Source: Peptoniphilus asaccharolyticus DSM 20463
Lineage (GTDB): Bacteria > Bacillota > Clostridia > Tissierellales > Peptoniphilaceae
Length of the DNA: 64,000 bases
NCBI RefSeq assembly: GCF_900176115.1
Contig: NZ_FWWR01000009.1
Span: 868,001 to 932,000 of the forward strand
Reading direction: 5' to 3'
Of this stretch, positions 54,183-61,560 are shown piece by piece. The notes beneath the pieces were generated by a model. The model saw only the letters and a list, made by a program, of their open reading frames with translations, ran no database searches and had not been told where the DNA came from. How positions within the stretch are numbered: position 1 is the first letter of the stretch; each line of letters opens with the position of its first letter. The translations under genes and the position numbers were made by a program.

Positions 54183-54386
54183 CTAATCCCCCTGTCCGTT
54201 TACATCATAGAAATATCCACTATCCAAACTCTCTATCCAACCCCATTTGAATAATTTATTTTTACTCCTCTGAATTGCAATTGCTCTCTCTGCTTCAAAT
54301 TCAGAATTATACGTTCCAATTGAAACATTGGTTTCTATGCCTTCAATCTTTATAAAAGCTTCATACTCTTTCATTCTTCGCTCCAC
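54183..54386 (-). CDS. Hypothetical phage protein
   Basis: 67 residues. EAFIKIEGIETNVSIGTYNS then FEAERAIAIQRSKNKLFKWG. Compact beta-alpha fold suggested; no family recognised. Overlaps its upstream neighbour. Confidence 0.45.
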   Translation of the reverse strand: MERRMKEYEAFIKIEGIETNVSIGTYNSEFEAERAIAIQRSKNKLFKWGWIESLDSGYFYDVNGQGD

Positions 54387-54613
54387 ATTCTTAGTATTGC
54401 CGATTTTAGCTTAGGCCCTACTCCCTTTGTCTCGTTCAATACCTTTTCTAATTTCGCCTTTGGACTATCTCCCAGGTACTCCGCTTCTTTTAAAGCTGAA
54501 TTCCATCCCTCTATGTAGACTTTTGTAAGAAAATCATCCATCTCTTTATGGTCAAACGTTTTTATTTTCTTGTATAGAGTTCTGTTAGTAACGTACTCCT
54601 TTACTTTCCCCAT
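54371..54613 (-). CDS. Hypothetical phage protein
   Basis: 80 residues, helical (FDHKEMDDFLTKVYIEGWNS, LEKVLNETKGVGPKLKSAIL). The GVGPKLKSAI segment looks like a helix-hairpin-helix DNA-binding turn. Overlaps both neighbours. Confidence 0.45.
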   Translation of the reverse strand: MGKVKEYVTNRTLYKKIKTFDHKEMDDFLTKVYIEGWNSALKEAEYLGDSPKAKLEKVLNETKGVGPKLKSAILRMWSEE

Positions 54614-54792
54614 TTTTTAATTCCTTTCAAATAATTTTTAAACTGATATGCCAAACTACTATCCAACTCTCTGTATCTTCTCCGGCGCTCTTTTATCCGC
54701 TCATTTTCGGCTAAAAACTCTTGATATTCCTTGCAATCACTATGACAATTTAGATGCCTGCTCTTGCACTCGTAACAAACTCTATTTCTCAT
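54601..54792 (-). CDS. Small Cys-rich phage protein
   Basis: 63 residues. CYECKSRHLNCHSDC (residues 5-19) has four Cys and two His and probably binds zinc. The rest is basic. Its ATG overlaps the stop of the rusA remnant. Confidence 0.5.
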   Translation of the reverse strand: MRNRVCYECKSRHLNCHSDCKEYQEFLAENERIKERRRRYRELDSSLAYQFKNYLKGIKKWGK

Positions 54793-55084
54793 AAATCGAG
54801 CTCCGTTAATTCAATCTCAACCCTTGGATTGGACTTGTCATATAAAACTCTACTGCCAGTAAATTAACTAAATCCACCTTGCCTTTGGTAGGCATATAGT
54901 AAACACATTTAAGGTTGTAGTGGCCATTAAAACCTTTCTTGTGTTTACCTGTTATTTGCCTTATACAGTCTCTTTCATAAGCAATAAACTGCTTCGAGGG
55001 GATGAGTTTGTAACTATTTCCATGTTTAATGATTCTACTGCTATTCTTTTTAGTTATTGGCCTGCCATATAAAATTAAATTCAT
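54789..55084 (-). pseudogene. rusA: RusA-like Holliday-junction resolvase with internal deletion
   Basis: The N-terminal part (MNLILYGRPITKKNSSRIIK ... YYMPTKGKVDLVNLL) is normal. The frame then shifts; in the +1 frame the normal end follows (GSRVLYDKSNPRVEIELTEL). About 35-40 residues between them, including the acidic D-D-N part of the active site, are missing. The stop of the shifted frame overlaps the next gene, as expected for the original end. It cannot be active. Confidence 0.75.
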
Positions 55085-55941
55085 ATCCCCAACTCCTTTA
55101 ATGCCTGCGCTCTCTTCTTTTTAGCAATATCTTCAAGCGCTTGTTCACTCATACTGTCTGTTTGCTGTTCAAAGTTGTGGAATTTAGTGCGCTTAGGCTT
55201 GGCTTTTATGTTGTCTTTGCCATTCTTTCGCCAATTTTCAAGAATACCATTCACATAAGCAACGTTATGCTTATTCATGTTTGCAGCAATTACAAAAGCT
55301 TCTTCAATCCAGCTATATTCAAAGTCTTCAAGCATAACCCTTAGCTTTTCAGATACAGTTAAATTAATTTGTCCAAAGCCACTATTCTCGTACAACTTTG
55401 CTAAATCTTGCATTTTTGTATCTTGAACTACAACAACATCTTTTTCTTGTTGTTGTTTTATTTCCTTTACTTTACTTTCCTTTACTTTACTTTGTGCATT
55501 AATGTCTACATTAACTCCCTTTGCTTGTGCATTAATGTCTACATTATGTTCACATTTATTATTTTTTATAATATATAAAGTAGGTTTTGACGTTTTTCTT
55601 CTTTTTGTAGCTTCAAAATAGTTCTCTTGAATTTTTTTGCTAGTTAGAACCTCAGCCGAATGAAACAGGGCTTTATCAAAAAACTCCCATAACACCAAGC
55701 GGTCTACAACTCGCTCTATTAATTCTTTACTTACTCCAGGTAGTCTTTTTAGGAGTTGGGCTTTCACAAGTTCATTCCATACAATGAAATATCCATTCTT
55801 GTATATCGCACATAACAGTTTTACTACTGTGATTTCACCCTTAATTCCAAACTCACCTGAAATAGCTTCTATCTTTTCATCTTCAAAAATATCTACGTCT
55901 AAAGGAAAATAATCCAAACCATCTTTAGGAGGTCTTGCCAC
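55081..55941 (-). CDS. Phage replication initiator (DUF4373 / DnaD-like)
   Basis: 286 residues. The N-terminal 110 residues (GLDYFPLDVDIFEDEKIEAI, FGIKGEITVVKLLCAIYKNG) are the Lin1244/DUF4373 winged helix. The middle holds an internal repeat (NVDINAQAKGVNVDINAQSK). The C-terminal DnaD-like part is KLRVMLEDFEYSWIEEAFVI, AYVNGILENWRKNG. Opens the phage origin and recruits helicase. Overlaps rusA. Confidence 0.8.
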   Translation of the reverse strand: MARPPKDGLDYFPLDVDIFEDEKIEAISGEFGIKGEITVVKLLCAIYKNGYFIVWNELVKAQLLKRLPGVSKELIERVVDRLVLWEFFDKALFHSAEVLTSKKIQENYFEATKRRKTSKPTLYIIKNNKCEHNVDINAQAKGVNVDINAQSKVKESKVKEIKQQQEKDVVVVQDTKMQDLAKLYENSGFGQINLTVSEKLRVMLEDFEYSWIEEAFVIAANMNKHNVAYVNGILENWRKNGKDNIKAKPKRTKFHNFEQQTDSMSEQALEDIAKKKRAQALKELGI

Positions 55942-55990
55942 GCTATCACTCTCCTTCTATATCTTGTAGGGGAGCTTAACTCCCCCTTAT

Positions 55991-56407
55991 TTAAAATGGA
56001 ATATCCTCATTATTTATTTTGTAAAAACCCTCGTTCTCAGATTCGATTTTTTCATTATCTCTATCGCTCTTAACTTCAACAAAATTAATACTCTCTACAA
56101 CTACATCAGTTGTATAAACTGTTTTTCCATCTTTATCATCGTATCTTCCGGTTTGAATATGTCCTGCAAGAGCGATTCTCTCGCCCTTTTTAAAATAGTT
56201 GGCAATTGTCTCAGCAATTTTGCCCCAAGCTATACATGAGATAAAATCAGCCGTAGGTTGGTTATTACGCTCTGCATCAGCTCTTTTATCCTTAGATAAC
56301 TTCCTGTTTACAGCAAGAGTAAATCTAACTACCGCCGTTGCATTTTTTGATGTATATCTTAGTTCCGGCTCCCTTGTAAGTCTTCCCATTAACGTCACAT
56401 TATTCAT
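55991..56407 (-). CDS. ssb: Single-stranded DNA-binding protein
   Basis: 138 residues. MNNVTLMGRLTREPELRYTS, FTLAVNRKLSKDK, ADFISCIAWGKIAETIANYF form the OB fold; the C-terminal tail ends in INNEDIPF, the acidic tip used to bind partner proteins. Phage-encoded copy in the replication block. Confidence 0.95.
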   Translation of the reverse strand: MNNVTLMGRLTREPELRYTSKNATAVVRFTLAVNRKLSKDKRADAERNNQPTADFISCIAWGKIAETIANYFKKGERIALAGHIQTGRYDDKDGKTVYTTDVVVESINFVEVKSDRDNEKIESENEGFYKINNEDIPF

Positions 56408-56417
56408 TAATTACTCC

Positions 56418-57254
56418 TTAAAATGGTAGGTCTTCATTCTTTAGATCAAAGAATGTTTCTTCTTGCTCCGCTTCATGCACTTCTTCTTTTTTTGGTGCTT
56501 CTTTGTTCGCTTCTAATAACATTGCAGCACCTTCTCTAAGCGTTAAATCTTTTGCATTTTCTGAAATCCACTTAATATAGCCTTTGTCAGAGTTTATTAT
56601 TTCTCCTAGTGTCATTCCTTTGTGTTTTCCAAAATTCACTTTAAATCTCTTTGCATCTTCACTATTCATGTTGTCAATTTTTTCAGCTTGTGCAAATTGC
56701 TTCATGTCTTCTATGTCTTGAGTAAAGACTTCGCTTAGACTTGCTACAGTTAAAGTTGCATCTACTTGCGCTCTTTTCTTAGCCATCTTTAATATAGTGT
56801 TTACCTGGCTGTATATTTCATCATTTTCAACTCTAACTTTGCCCCAATTGTTTGCCTTTAAAGTGTTTGGATCTATTCCTATTGGAACATCTTCCGGACG
56901 TACCCATCTGTATCTATACTTATCTTCCTTGCTGTTGCAATTGCCCAAGCCTTCTGTTATCTTTGCTCCATTCTTAGATAGAATACATCTGACTGTATAA
57001 GCGAATACTCCATTTTTCCAATCTTCTATACTGTCTACAATTTCATATTCACTTGTTAAACCGAACATCATTAATATTTTTTCTGCTCCAGGTTTTAAAA
57101 GTGTAGGTTTTTGTGTTCCTGGTATCGTGTCATAATCATGGCCACCTTTTAAAGTTCTTTGGATAACTGCTTGTACACTTGCTACTTTATTTAAGCTAGC
57201 TGATACTGCATCAAGTTCCACTGCATCTATTAAGTTCATTAATTCGTTATTCAT
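56418..57254 (-). CDS. Phage recombination-associated protein with DUF3820-like end and SSB-type tip
   Basis: 278 residues. The N-terminal 190 residues (SVQAVIQRTLKGGHDYDTIP, GTQKPTLLKPGAEKILMMFG, RWVRPEDVPIGIDPNTLKAN, KMAKKRAQVDATLTVASLSE) are found in many phage replication blocks, where the role is unproven. Residues 206-245 (VNFGKHKGMTLGEIINSDKG) are a DUF3820-like module. It ends FFDLKNEDLPF, almost the same as the SSB tip encoded next to it, so it may bind the same partners. Confidence 0.7.
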   Translation of the reverse strand: MNNELMNLIDAVELDAVSASLNKVASVQAVIQRTLKGGHDYDTIPGTQKPTLLKPGAEKILMMFGLTSEYEIVDSIEDWKNGVFAYTVRCILSKNGAKITEGLGNCNSKEDKYRYRWVRPEDVPIGIDPNTLKANNWGKVRVENDEIYSQVNTILKMAKKRAQVDATLTVASLSEVFTQDIEDMKQFAQAEKIDNMNSEDAKRFKVNFGKHKGMTLGEIINSDKGYIKWISENAKDLTLREGAAMLLEANKEAPKKEEVHEAEQEETFFDLKNEDLPF

Positions 57255-57265
57255 ATTCGCACCTC

Positions 57266-57736
57266 TTATCTAATTCTCAAGCTTTCGCTACTCTCTAAAG
57301 TAGCTGCATCAGCATAAAGACCGTCTTTAACTGCATTCTTTAGTTCTGTCTTGTTTAGTTTTCGTTCAATAATAAAGAATTCCTCTGGCACTTTAGATTC
57401 ATCAATTATCTTTAGCGACGGAGCATTTTTTTGAATGTTGAAGGAGAATAAAGTGGTTTTTATCTTCTTCTTATCCACTAACAACATCTGCTCTTGAAGG
57501 TAAGCTTTTAGATTCTTACTTCTGTTCTCTAATGCTTTCCTTTTTTCAGCTAATCTGGTCTCTTCATCTTTAAGCGCTATAGCTTCTGCATCCATAGTCT
57601 TTAGCACCTTTGCAATGCCGTCCGCTTTCTCTTCAATTGCATCTTCAATATTTGTAAGATGTGCTTTTAGTTCGTCTCCTTCTAAATCCATGTCTAAAAG
57701 ACTGTTGTAGATATTTGTTAACTCGTATAACTTCAT
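57266..57736 (-). CDS. Siphovirus Gp157-family protein
   Basis: 156 residues. Coiled coil in the first 100 residues (EDAIEEKADGIAKVLKTMDA, LAEKRKALENRSKNLKAYLQ), then KTTLFSFNIQKNAPSLKIID, EEFFIIERKLNKTELKNAVK, typical of the Gp157 family linked to phage resistance and recombination. Beside the DUF3820-like gene. Confidence 0.85.
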   Translation of the reverse strand: MKLYELTNIYNSLLDMDLEGDELKAHLTNIEDAIEEKADGIAKVLKTMDAEAIALKDEETRLAEKRKALENRSKNLKAYLQEQMLLVDKKKIKTTLFSFNIQKNAPSLKIIDESKVPEEFFIIERKLNKTELKNAVKDGLYADAATLESSESLRIR

Positions 57737-57889
57737 TTATATTTCCCTCTCAATCAATTCTTTACTAAGTTCTGCGTACTCTCTCTTATATTCCTTAAGC
57801 TTGGCTTCAAGCTCTTCACGGCTGTATAGTAGCCTTTCAACGTCTTGAATGTTCCTTAATAATTGTCCTAGTCTTTCGTAAATTTCCAT
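57737..57889 (-). CDS. Small coiled-coil phage protein
   Basis: 50 residues (MEIYERLGQLLRNIQDVERL), helical. The stop touches the start of the Gp157 gene, so it is in the same operon. Unknown. Confidence 0.5.
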   Translation of the reverse strand: MEIYERLGQLLRNIQDVERLLYSREELEAKLKEYKREYAELSKELIEREI

Positions 57890-57891
57890 AA

Positions 57892-58128
57892 CTACACCCT
57901 TTCAAAAGAATATCTATCTGTGTATAAATCGTTCTTCAATATGCACTCTTTATGTCCGTTGACTTTGAGTAAATAAAACTCTTCATACTCTTCAACAACA
58001 TTTCCCATAAACTTTCTAAAACGATTCTTTCCGGGTCCTGGATTGTACTCTGTAAATTTAAACTTTTCTCCTACTCTAAGTGGTTTAAAGAAAACATCTT
58101 GTTGATGCTTGCTATATCCTAGTTTCAT
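57892..58128 (-). CDS. Hypothetical phage protein
   Basis: 78 residues (QQDVFFKPLRVGEKFKFTEY, FYLLKVNGHKECILKNDLYT). Beta-rich, basic. Unknown early protein. Confidence 0.5.
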   Translation of the reverse strand: MKLGYSKHQQDVFFKPLRVGEKFKFTEYNPGPGKNRFRKFMGNVVEEYEEFYLLKVNGHKECILKNDLYTDRYSFERV

Positions 58129-58140
58129 TATTTCTCCCTT

Positions 58141-58302
58141 TTATGCTATAATTAGCATAGATATATTTACTAAGTCCTTTAAATGCTTGCCGGCTTTATT
58201 AGGACTTTTTTTAGTTATAACTTCCATTTCTATATACTCTCCATCACTCCGCACAGATAGATAAACATTAAAAACCCAACTATCACTTTTAGATTTTGCC
58301 AA
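58141..58302 (-). CDS. Possible small phage protein, frame uncertain
   Basis: 53 codons from a TTG (AKSKSDSWVFNVYLSVRSDG, EYIEMEVITKKSPNKAGKHL), with an alpha-beta pattern that looks like real protein. The frame ahead of it (MQLVDRKGRNIINFRAPFW) is one base off in a T run near 58305. It may be one gene with a single-base loss. Confidence 0.4.
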   Translation of the reverse strand: MAKSKSDSWVFNVYLSVRSDGEYIEMEVITKKSPNKAGKHLKDLVNISMLIIA

Positions 58303-58341
58303 AAAGGAGCCCTAAAATTTATAATGTTTCTTCCTTTTCTG

Positions 58342-58530
58342 TCAACTAATTGCATCTTCTATCTCCCCCAAATACTCCTTTACCTTCTCCGGATAAATAA
58401 TATAGCTGTACTTCTTATTAGTTTCATTTGTTTTAAATGCACTACCAAAAGGTAATATCCCTCTCTGTAACCCCACTCTAATAGTCTGTGGAGTTTTATT
58501 TAACATTCTTGCTACATCTGTTACAGTCAT
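58342..58530 (-). CDS. Small excisionase/MerR-type HTH protein
   Basis: 62 residues. MTVTDVARMLNKTPQTIRVG then LQRGILPFGSAFK: winged HTH of the excisionase or helix-turn-helix 17 type. Probably a DNA-binding early regulator. Confidence 0.75.
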   Translation of the reverse strand: MTVTDVARMLNKTPQTIRVGLQRGILPFGSAFKTNETNKKYSYIIYPEKVKEYLGEIEDAIS

Positions 58531-58533
58531 CTT

Positions 58534-59022
58534 CTACCTCCTATCAATATTCTTCTGAACCCACAACTTCATTTCCCCTGCTGCTATAACAATCTTGTCT
58601 AAAGTGTCTATGAAACTATCAAACCTTTCCTTTTCTGAATCATCTATAATCCCATCACTGGTTATATCTAGAAGTTCATACTTTGCTTCATCTAAATTTT
58701 TAATAGCAGACAAAGTTTTTATAGTTATTCTGTCTAAATTCTCTATCTCTAATCTATCAACACAACTACACCCAATAGGACATTCATCAGTACAATACCT
58801 ATTAAGCAGCTCCGGAGCATTGTAAAGGTCCGCCATTAAAACCACCTTGTCCGGCTGAGGACACTTCACAATACCAAGCTCATAATCAGCCAAAGTCGAA
58901 GCATGAACACCTAACATCTCAGCAGCACTCTCTCTACTCTTAAGCTTTTCATTATATCCACTAGCCTCAATACGAGCCTTGTAATAAATATTATTCTTTG
59001 CAGACCTCGCATCTCTTCCCAT
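58534..59022 (-). CDS. XRE-type phage regulator
   Basis: 162 residues. HTH in KSRESAAEMLGVHASTLADY (about 29-48), then a Cys-rich stretch CTDECPIGCSCVD (about 77-89) that may bind metal, and a helical C-terminus. Similar proteins sit near the start of the early operon in many Firmicute phages. Starts 3 bases before the HTH gene downstream. Confidence 0.75.
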   Translation of the reverse strand: MGRDARSAKNNIYYKARIEASGYNEKLKSRESAAEMLGVHASTLADYELGIVKCPQPDKVVLMADLYNAPELLNRYCTDECPIGCSCVDRLEIENLDRITIKTLSAIKNLDEAKYELLDITSDGIIDDSEKERFDSFIDTLDKIVIAAGEMKLWVQKNIDRR

Positions 59023-59124
59023 TCATCCACCCCCTTATTTCTACTATATAGTAAAAAACATCAACGGTTTAGATACTCCAGTTTCTAATCCTGATAACAG
59101 TTCAAATAACAACCTAGGTTAATC

Positions 59125-59529
59125 TTAGTAAGGTCTACACTCTACTTTTATATCATCTCTATAGATAATGTCCTTTGATGTTATAGAACAAACTAATTCA
59201 TCTTCCTTAAAAACATCAATCTGCTTTATTTTCAATCCATTCATTACCAAAGGTTCAGGATACATAAATGAATTTATATTCTCCCCACACTCACTAAAAA
59301 CCTTTTCGAACTTTTCCATAGTTTTACAACTAATTTCAACCCATTCTTTGAGAATATAGTATAAATGTGAGTACGATATCCCTACACTCTTAGAAAAATC
59401 TAAATTACTTTTGAAATGTTTATTTATAAACTCTTGCAACATTTCTCCATCAATTTTTCTACCTTTCACATCCTCACCCCCTATATCTAATGTATATTCA
59501 TCTAGCCAATCCCTATTTTTTAACATCAT
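59125..59529 (-). CDS. Putative HTH DNA-binding phage protein
   Basis: 134 residues. KGRKIDGEMLQEFINKHFKS then FSKSVGISYSHLYYILKEWV is an XRE-like HTH; the C-terminus is beta-rich. The start has no obvious ribosome-binding site. Its promoter lies in a direct repeat that also starts the divergent gene at 59612. Confidence 0.6.
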   Translation of the reverse strand: MMLKNRDWLDEYTLDIGGEDVKGRKIDGEMLQEFINKHFKSNLDFSKSVGISYSHLYYILKEWVEISCKTMEKFEKVFSECGENINSFMYPEPLVMNGLKIKQIDVFKEDELVCSITSKDIIYRDDIKVECRPY

Positions 59530-59614
59530 TTAAAAAGCTATACTAAATACAAGCTCTCCACTTACCACAAGTTAACAATTTGATATAATCACCTAAAGGA
59601 GGTGATTATAAATG
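59511..59614. repeat. Duplicated control region, copy A
   Basis: From CCCTATTTTTTAACA through TTTAAAAAGCTATACTAAA, AAGTTAACAATTTGATATAA to AGGTGATTATAAATG it matches copy B (60565-60652). It carries divergent promoters and a strong hairpin over the plus-strand ribosome-binding site. Confidence 0.8.
59584..59610 (+). promoter_or_regulatory. Hairpin sequestering the ribosome-binding site, copy A
   Basis: TATAATCACCT and AGGTGATTATA (11 bp, loop AAAGG) enclose the GGAGG of the 59612 gene. The left arm also contains the -10 box TATAAT. A palindrome here can act as operator DNA or as an RNA structure limiting translation. Confidence 0.7.
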
Positions 59615-59803
59615 AGAAAAGTCAACTTTGAATTTAATACAACTGAAGCTTTTATGGTTTATGACCTTATACTAAATACTTATGAAACTCTTAAAAAGAA
59701 TAAAGATAAAGGATATAAACTATATGAGCCTCTACTAAAAACTATTGAAGAACAATATCCTTCACTAAAGGAACATAGAGAAATAGTAAAAACTATTGAT
59801 TAA
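59612..59803 (+). CDS. Small phage protein behind a hairpin leader
   Basis: 63 residues (MRKVNFEFNTTEAFMVYDLI, LYEPLLKTIEEQYPSLKEHR), helical. GGAGG and ATG are within or next to a strong hairpin. Unknown. Confidence 0.6.
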   Translation: MRKVNFEFNTTEAFMVYDLILNTYETLKKNKDKGYKLYEPLLKTIEEQYPSLKEHREIVKTID

Positions 59804-59969
59804 AATATTTCTCCCCTGATTGTTTAAAATGGCTTTGAATTTCATATAATTTCATTCCCTCAAAACGCACTAAAGGGTTCAAAGTTATTTCCCTTTGCTC
59901 TGTATTACTCACAATAATACGGAGCAATTCCTTTATTTCTTTTAGTTCATTTAGTATTTCTTCATCCAT
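59793..59969 (-). CDS. Small phage protein
   Basis: 58 residues (MDEEILNELKEIKELLRIIV), amphipathic helix then ITLNPLVRFEGMKLYEIQSH. Good GGGGG-rich ribosome-binding site. Converges with the 59612 gene, overlapping by 11 bases. Confidence 0.5.
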   Translation of the reverse strand: MDEEILNELKEIKELLRIIVSNTEQREITLNPLVRFEGMKLYEIQSHFKQSGEKYFNQ

Positions 59970-59980
59970 AAGCCACCCCC

Positions 59981-60124
59981 TTACTTCGATTTAACCTTAT
60001 CTCTCAACTTTTCTAAAATTAAAGCATTTTTACTAATAGCTTTATATTTACTCTCTTCCTTTAACTTTTCATCTAACCATTTAGGCAGTCTTAAAGTTGT
60101 AGTCACCACTTCTTTTGACTTCAT
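59981..60124 (-). CDS. Arc-like RHH protein (minus strand)
   Basis: 47 residues: KEVVTTTLRLPKWLDEKLKE then SKYKAISKNALILEKLRDKV. RHH fold with the beta strand VVTTTLRLP. GAGGTG precedes the ATG. Divergent from a second Arc-like gene at 60228, with an inverted repeat between them. Confidence 0.75.
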   Translation of the reverse strand: MKSKEVVTTTLRLPKWLDEKLKEESKYKAISKNALILEKLRDKVKSK

Positions 60125-60172
60125 TTTGAATTCACCTCAAATAAGTTATATCACGAATTCATTTTGAAGTCA
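60115..60172. promoter_or_regulatory. Inverted repeat between divergent Arc-like genes
   Basis: TGACTTCATTTTGAATTC (60116-60133) and CGAATTCATTTTGAAGTCA (60153-60171) are mostly complementary arms flanking the start of the minus-strand Arc-like gene. Likely operator. The plus-strand promoter follows (TATAAT near 60199). Confidence 0.65.
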
Positions 60173-60227
60173 ATATATTTCCCGAATTATTTTTGATAGT
60201 ATAATGACATCATAAGGAGTTGATAAA

Positions 60228-60392
60228 ATGGACGAAAATATTACATTCACTTTTAGAACAACAAGAGAAGTCATAAATAAAATCAAATACATTGCAGAAA
60301 GTAATGGGCGTTCTGCTAACAAAGAAATTGAGCAACTAGTTATTCAAGCCATTAAAACTTATGAAAAAGAAAATGGAGAAATTTCAGAATAA
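60228..60392 (+). CDS. Arc-like RHH protein (plus strand)
   Basis: 54 residues: MDENITFTFRTTREVINKIK, YIAESNGRSANKEIEQLVIQ. AAGGAG before the ATG. RHH DNA-binding protein. The pair of opposed Arc-like genes resembles a small genetic switch. Confidence 0.75.
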   Translation: MDENITFTFRTTREVINKIKYIAESNGRSANKEIEQLVIQAIKTYEKENGEISE

Positions 60393-60523
60393 TCTTTAAT
60401 CAATTCAGAAATTATAAATTGATTCACTGTCTTATTTTCTTTCTTTGCTTTGATTTTTAAATCTTCTTTAAAGTCTTTATCACATCTAAGGGTAAAGACT
60501 TTTCTTTTTTCTTTCTTTTTCAC
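60359..60523 (-). CDS. RHH/antitoxin-like small protein
   Basis: 54 residues from GTG behind GGGGGTGAAG: KKKEKRKVFTLRCDKDFKED, NKTVNQFIISELIKDY. RHH-type with a basic start. Overlaps the 3' end of the convergent Arc-like gene by 34 bases. Confidence 0.6.
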   Translation of the reverse strand: MKKKEKRKVFTLRCDKDFKEDLKIKAKKENKTVNQFIISELIKDYSEISPFSFS

Positions 60524-60564
60524 ACCTTCACCCCCTACATTAAATAGCTATTTGTTTATTCAGT

Positions 60565-60652
60565 CCCTATTTTTTAACACCCTTTAAAAAGCTATACTAA
60601 AAACAAGTTAACAATTTGATATAATCATCTCGAGAGGAGGTGATTATAAATG
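60565..60652. repeat. Duplicated control region, copy B
   Basis: Matches copy A (59511-59614) but lacks the ATG of the divergent gene and a 15-base stretch. Serves the 60650 gene. Confidence 0.8.
60620..60648 (+). promoter_or_regulatory. Hairpin sequestering the ribosome-binding site, copy B
   Basis: TATAATCATCT and AGGTGATTATA pair with one G-U in RNA, where copy A has C-G. The loop sequence has changed but the stem is kept, which suggests RNA-level pairing is under selection. Confidence 0.65.
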
Positions 60653-60997
60653 GACAGAATCGATACGCTTAATTTCCCTGACTTATCCAGCTTGTCTGAC
60701 TTAACAACTGCTGATATGGCTAGTGGAATGTATAAAAGAATTCAATCTCAAATTAACGATTTATTATCTGAAATTAATTCAGACGAACACATGCTAGCCA
60801 CTATCGATAACCTAGCAATAACAGATATTGGATATCACAATCCTCACATACTTATCTTTTATTGCATAGATTCTCAAGGAAATCAGGTTCGAAAATTGAT
60901 TCATATAAACTCGTTAAATATGGATTTAACTGTTTACAAAGAACAGGATTTCGAGAAATCAAAAAGACCAATAGGGTTTTTAGGAGAAATTGATTAA
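60650..60997 (+). CDS. DUF6173-like phage protein
   Basis: 115 residues. MASGMYKRIQSQINDLLSEI then ITDIGYHNPHILIFYCIDSQ fits the DUF6173 pattern. Function unknown. GGAGG in the hairpin leader. Confidence 0.6.
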   Translation: MDRIDTLNFPDLSSLSDLTTADMASGMYKRIQSQINDLLSEINSDEHMLATIDNLAITDIGYHNPHILIFYCIDSQGNQVRKLIHINSLNMDLTVYKEQDFEKSKRPIGFLGEID

Positions 60998-61127
60998 TAT
61001 TCATTAATTCTTCTAAATTTTGATTCACCTGTTGGAGCAGGTGAATCATTTTTTTATCATTTTCACCTAAATTGTTTATAAAACTTTCTAGTCTTTCGAC
61101 TTGTATATTAAATTGATCATTACTCAT
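60852..61127 (-). CDS. Small phage protein, C-terminus uncertain
   Basis: From MSNDQFNIQVERLESFINNL at 61127 behind AAGGAG; helical (HLLQQVNQNLEELMNINQFL). Its last 49 codons run antisense to the 60650 gene, which is unusual, so the true end may have been lost. Confidence 0.4.
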   Translation of the reverse strand: MSNDQFNIQVERLESFINNLGENDKKMIHLLQQVNQNLEELMNINQFLLKTLLVFLISRNPVLCKQLNPYLTSLYESIFEPDFLENLCNKR

Positions 61128-61190
61128 ATGCATCTCCTTACTTCGATTTAACAATTAATTATTGTTTTGATAGTCGTATTACAATCTCCT

Positions 61191-61400
61191 TTACTTTGAT
61201 TTGCTGATAGCAAATTTAATAGGTAAAAAAATATCATTAATATTTACATTGAGTATATTAGCTATCTTTTCAGCCGTATTTTTAGGAATATTTCTTTTCC
61301 CAGTCTCATACTGGCAATAAGTAGATACTGCTATATTAAGGTTTTTTGCCATATCTTGCTGTGATAATTTATGACTTTCTCTAATTGATTGTAAACTCAT
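61191..61400 (-). CDS. Cro-like XRE regulator
   Basis: 69 residues. SLQSIRESHKLSQQDMAKNL then NIAVSTYCQYETGKRNIPKN is a classical HTH. Divergent from the CI-like repressor at 61561. This pair is the lysis-lysogeny switch. Confidence 0.88.
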   Translation of the reverse strand: MSLQSIRESHKLSQQDMAKNLNIAVSTYCQYETGKRNIPKNTAEKIANILNVNINDIFLPIKFAISKSK

Positions 61401-61414
61401 GTAGCACCCCCCTT

Positions 61415-61556
61415 TATTTGCTATCTGTGAACTATATTTAGATTATATATTCACATTTAGCAAATGTCAACAGTTTATTTTACTATTTGTGAAATATTTT
61501 ATATTTCGTTAACTTTTGTTGTATAATGTTCTCAAATCGTGAACATATTGAGGTGA
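61415..61556. promoter_or_regulatory. Switch region with repeated repressor sites
   Basis: Four related sites: CTGTGAACTATA (about 61426), its inverse ATTCACATTTA (about 61448), ATTTGTGAAATA (about 61486) and TCGTGAACATA (about 61538). They lie between the two divergent regulators, with promoters on both strands. Confidence 0.7.
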
Positions 61557-61560
61557 ATTT

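Noticed and set aside
59511..60652. A CRISPR array, because of repeated units here and among the IS copies
   Set aside because: Only two long repeat copies with genes between them; no short evenly spaced repeats are found anywhere in the window and no cas genes are seen.
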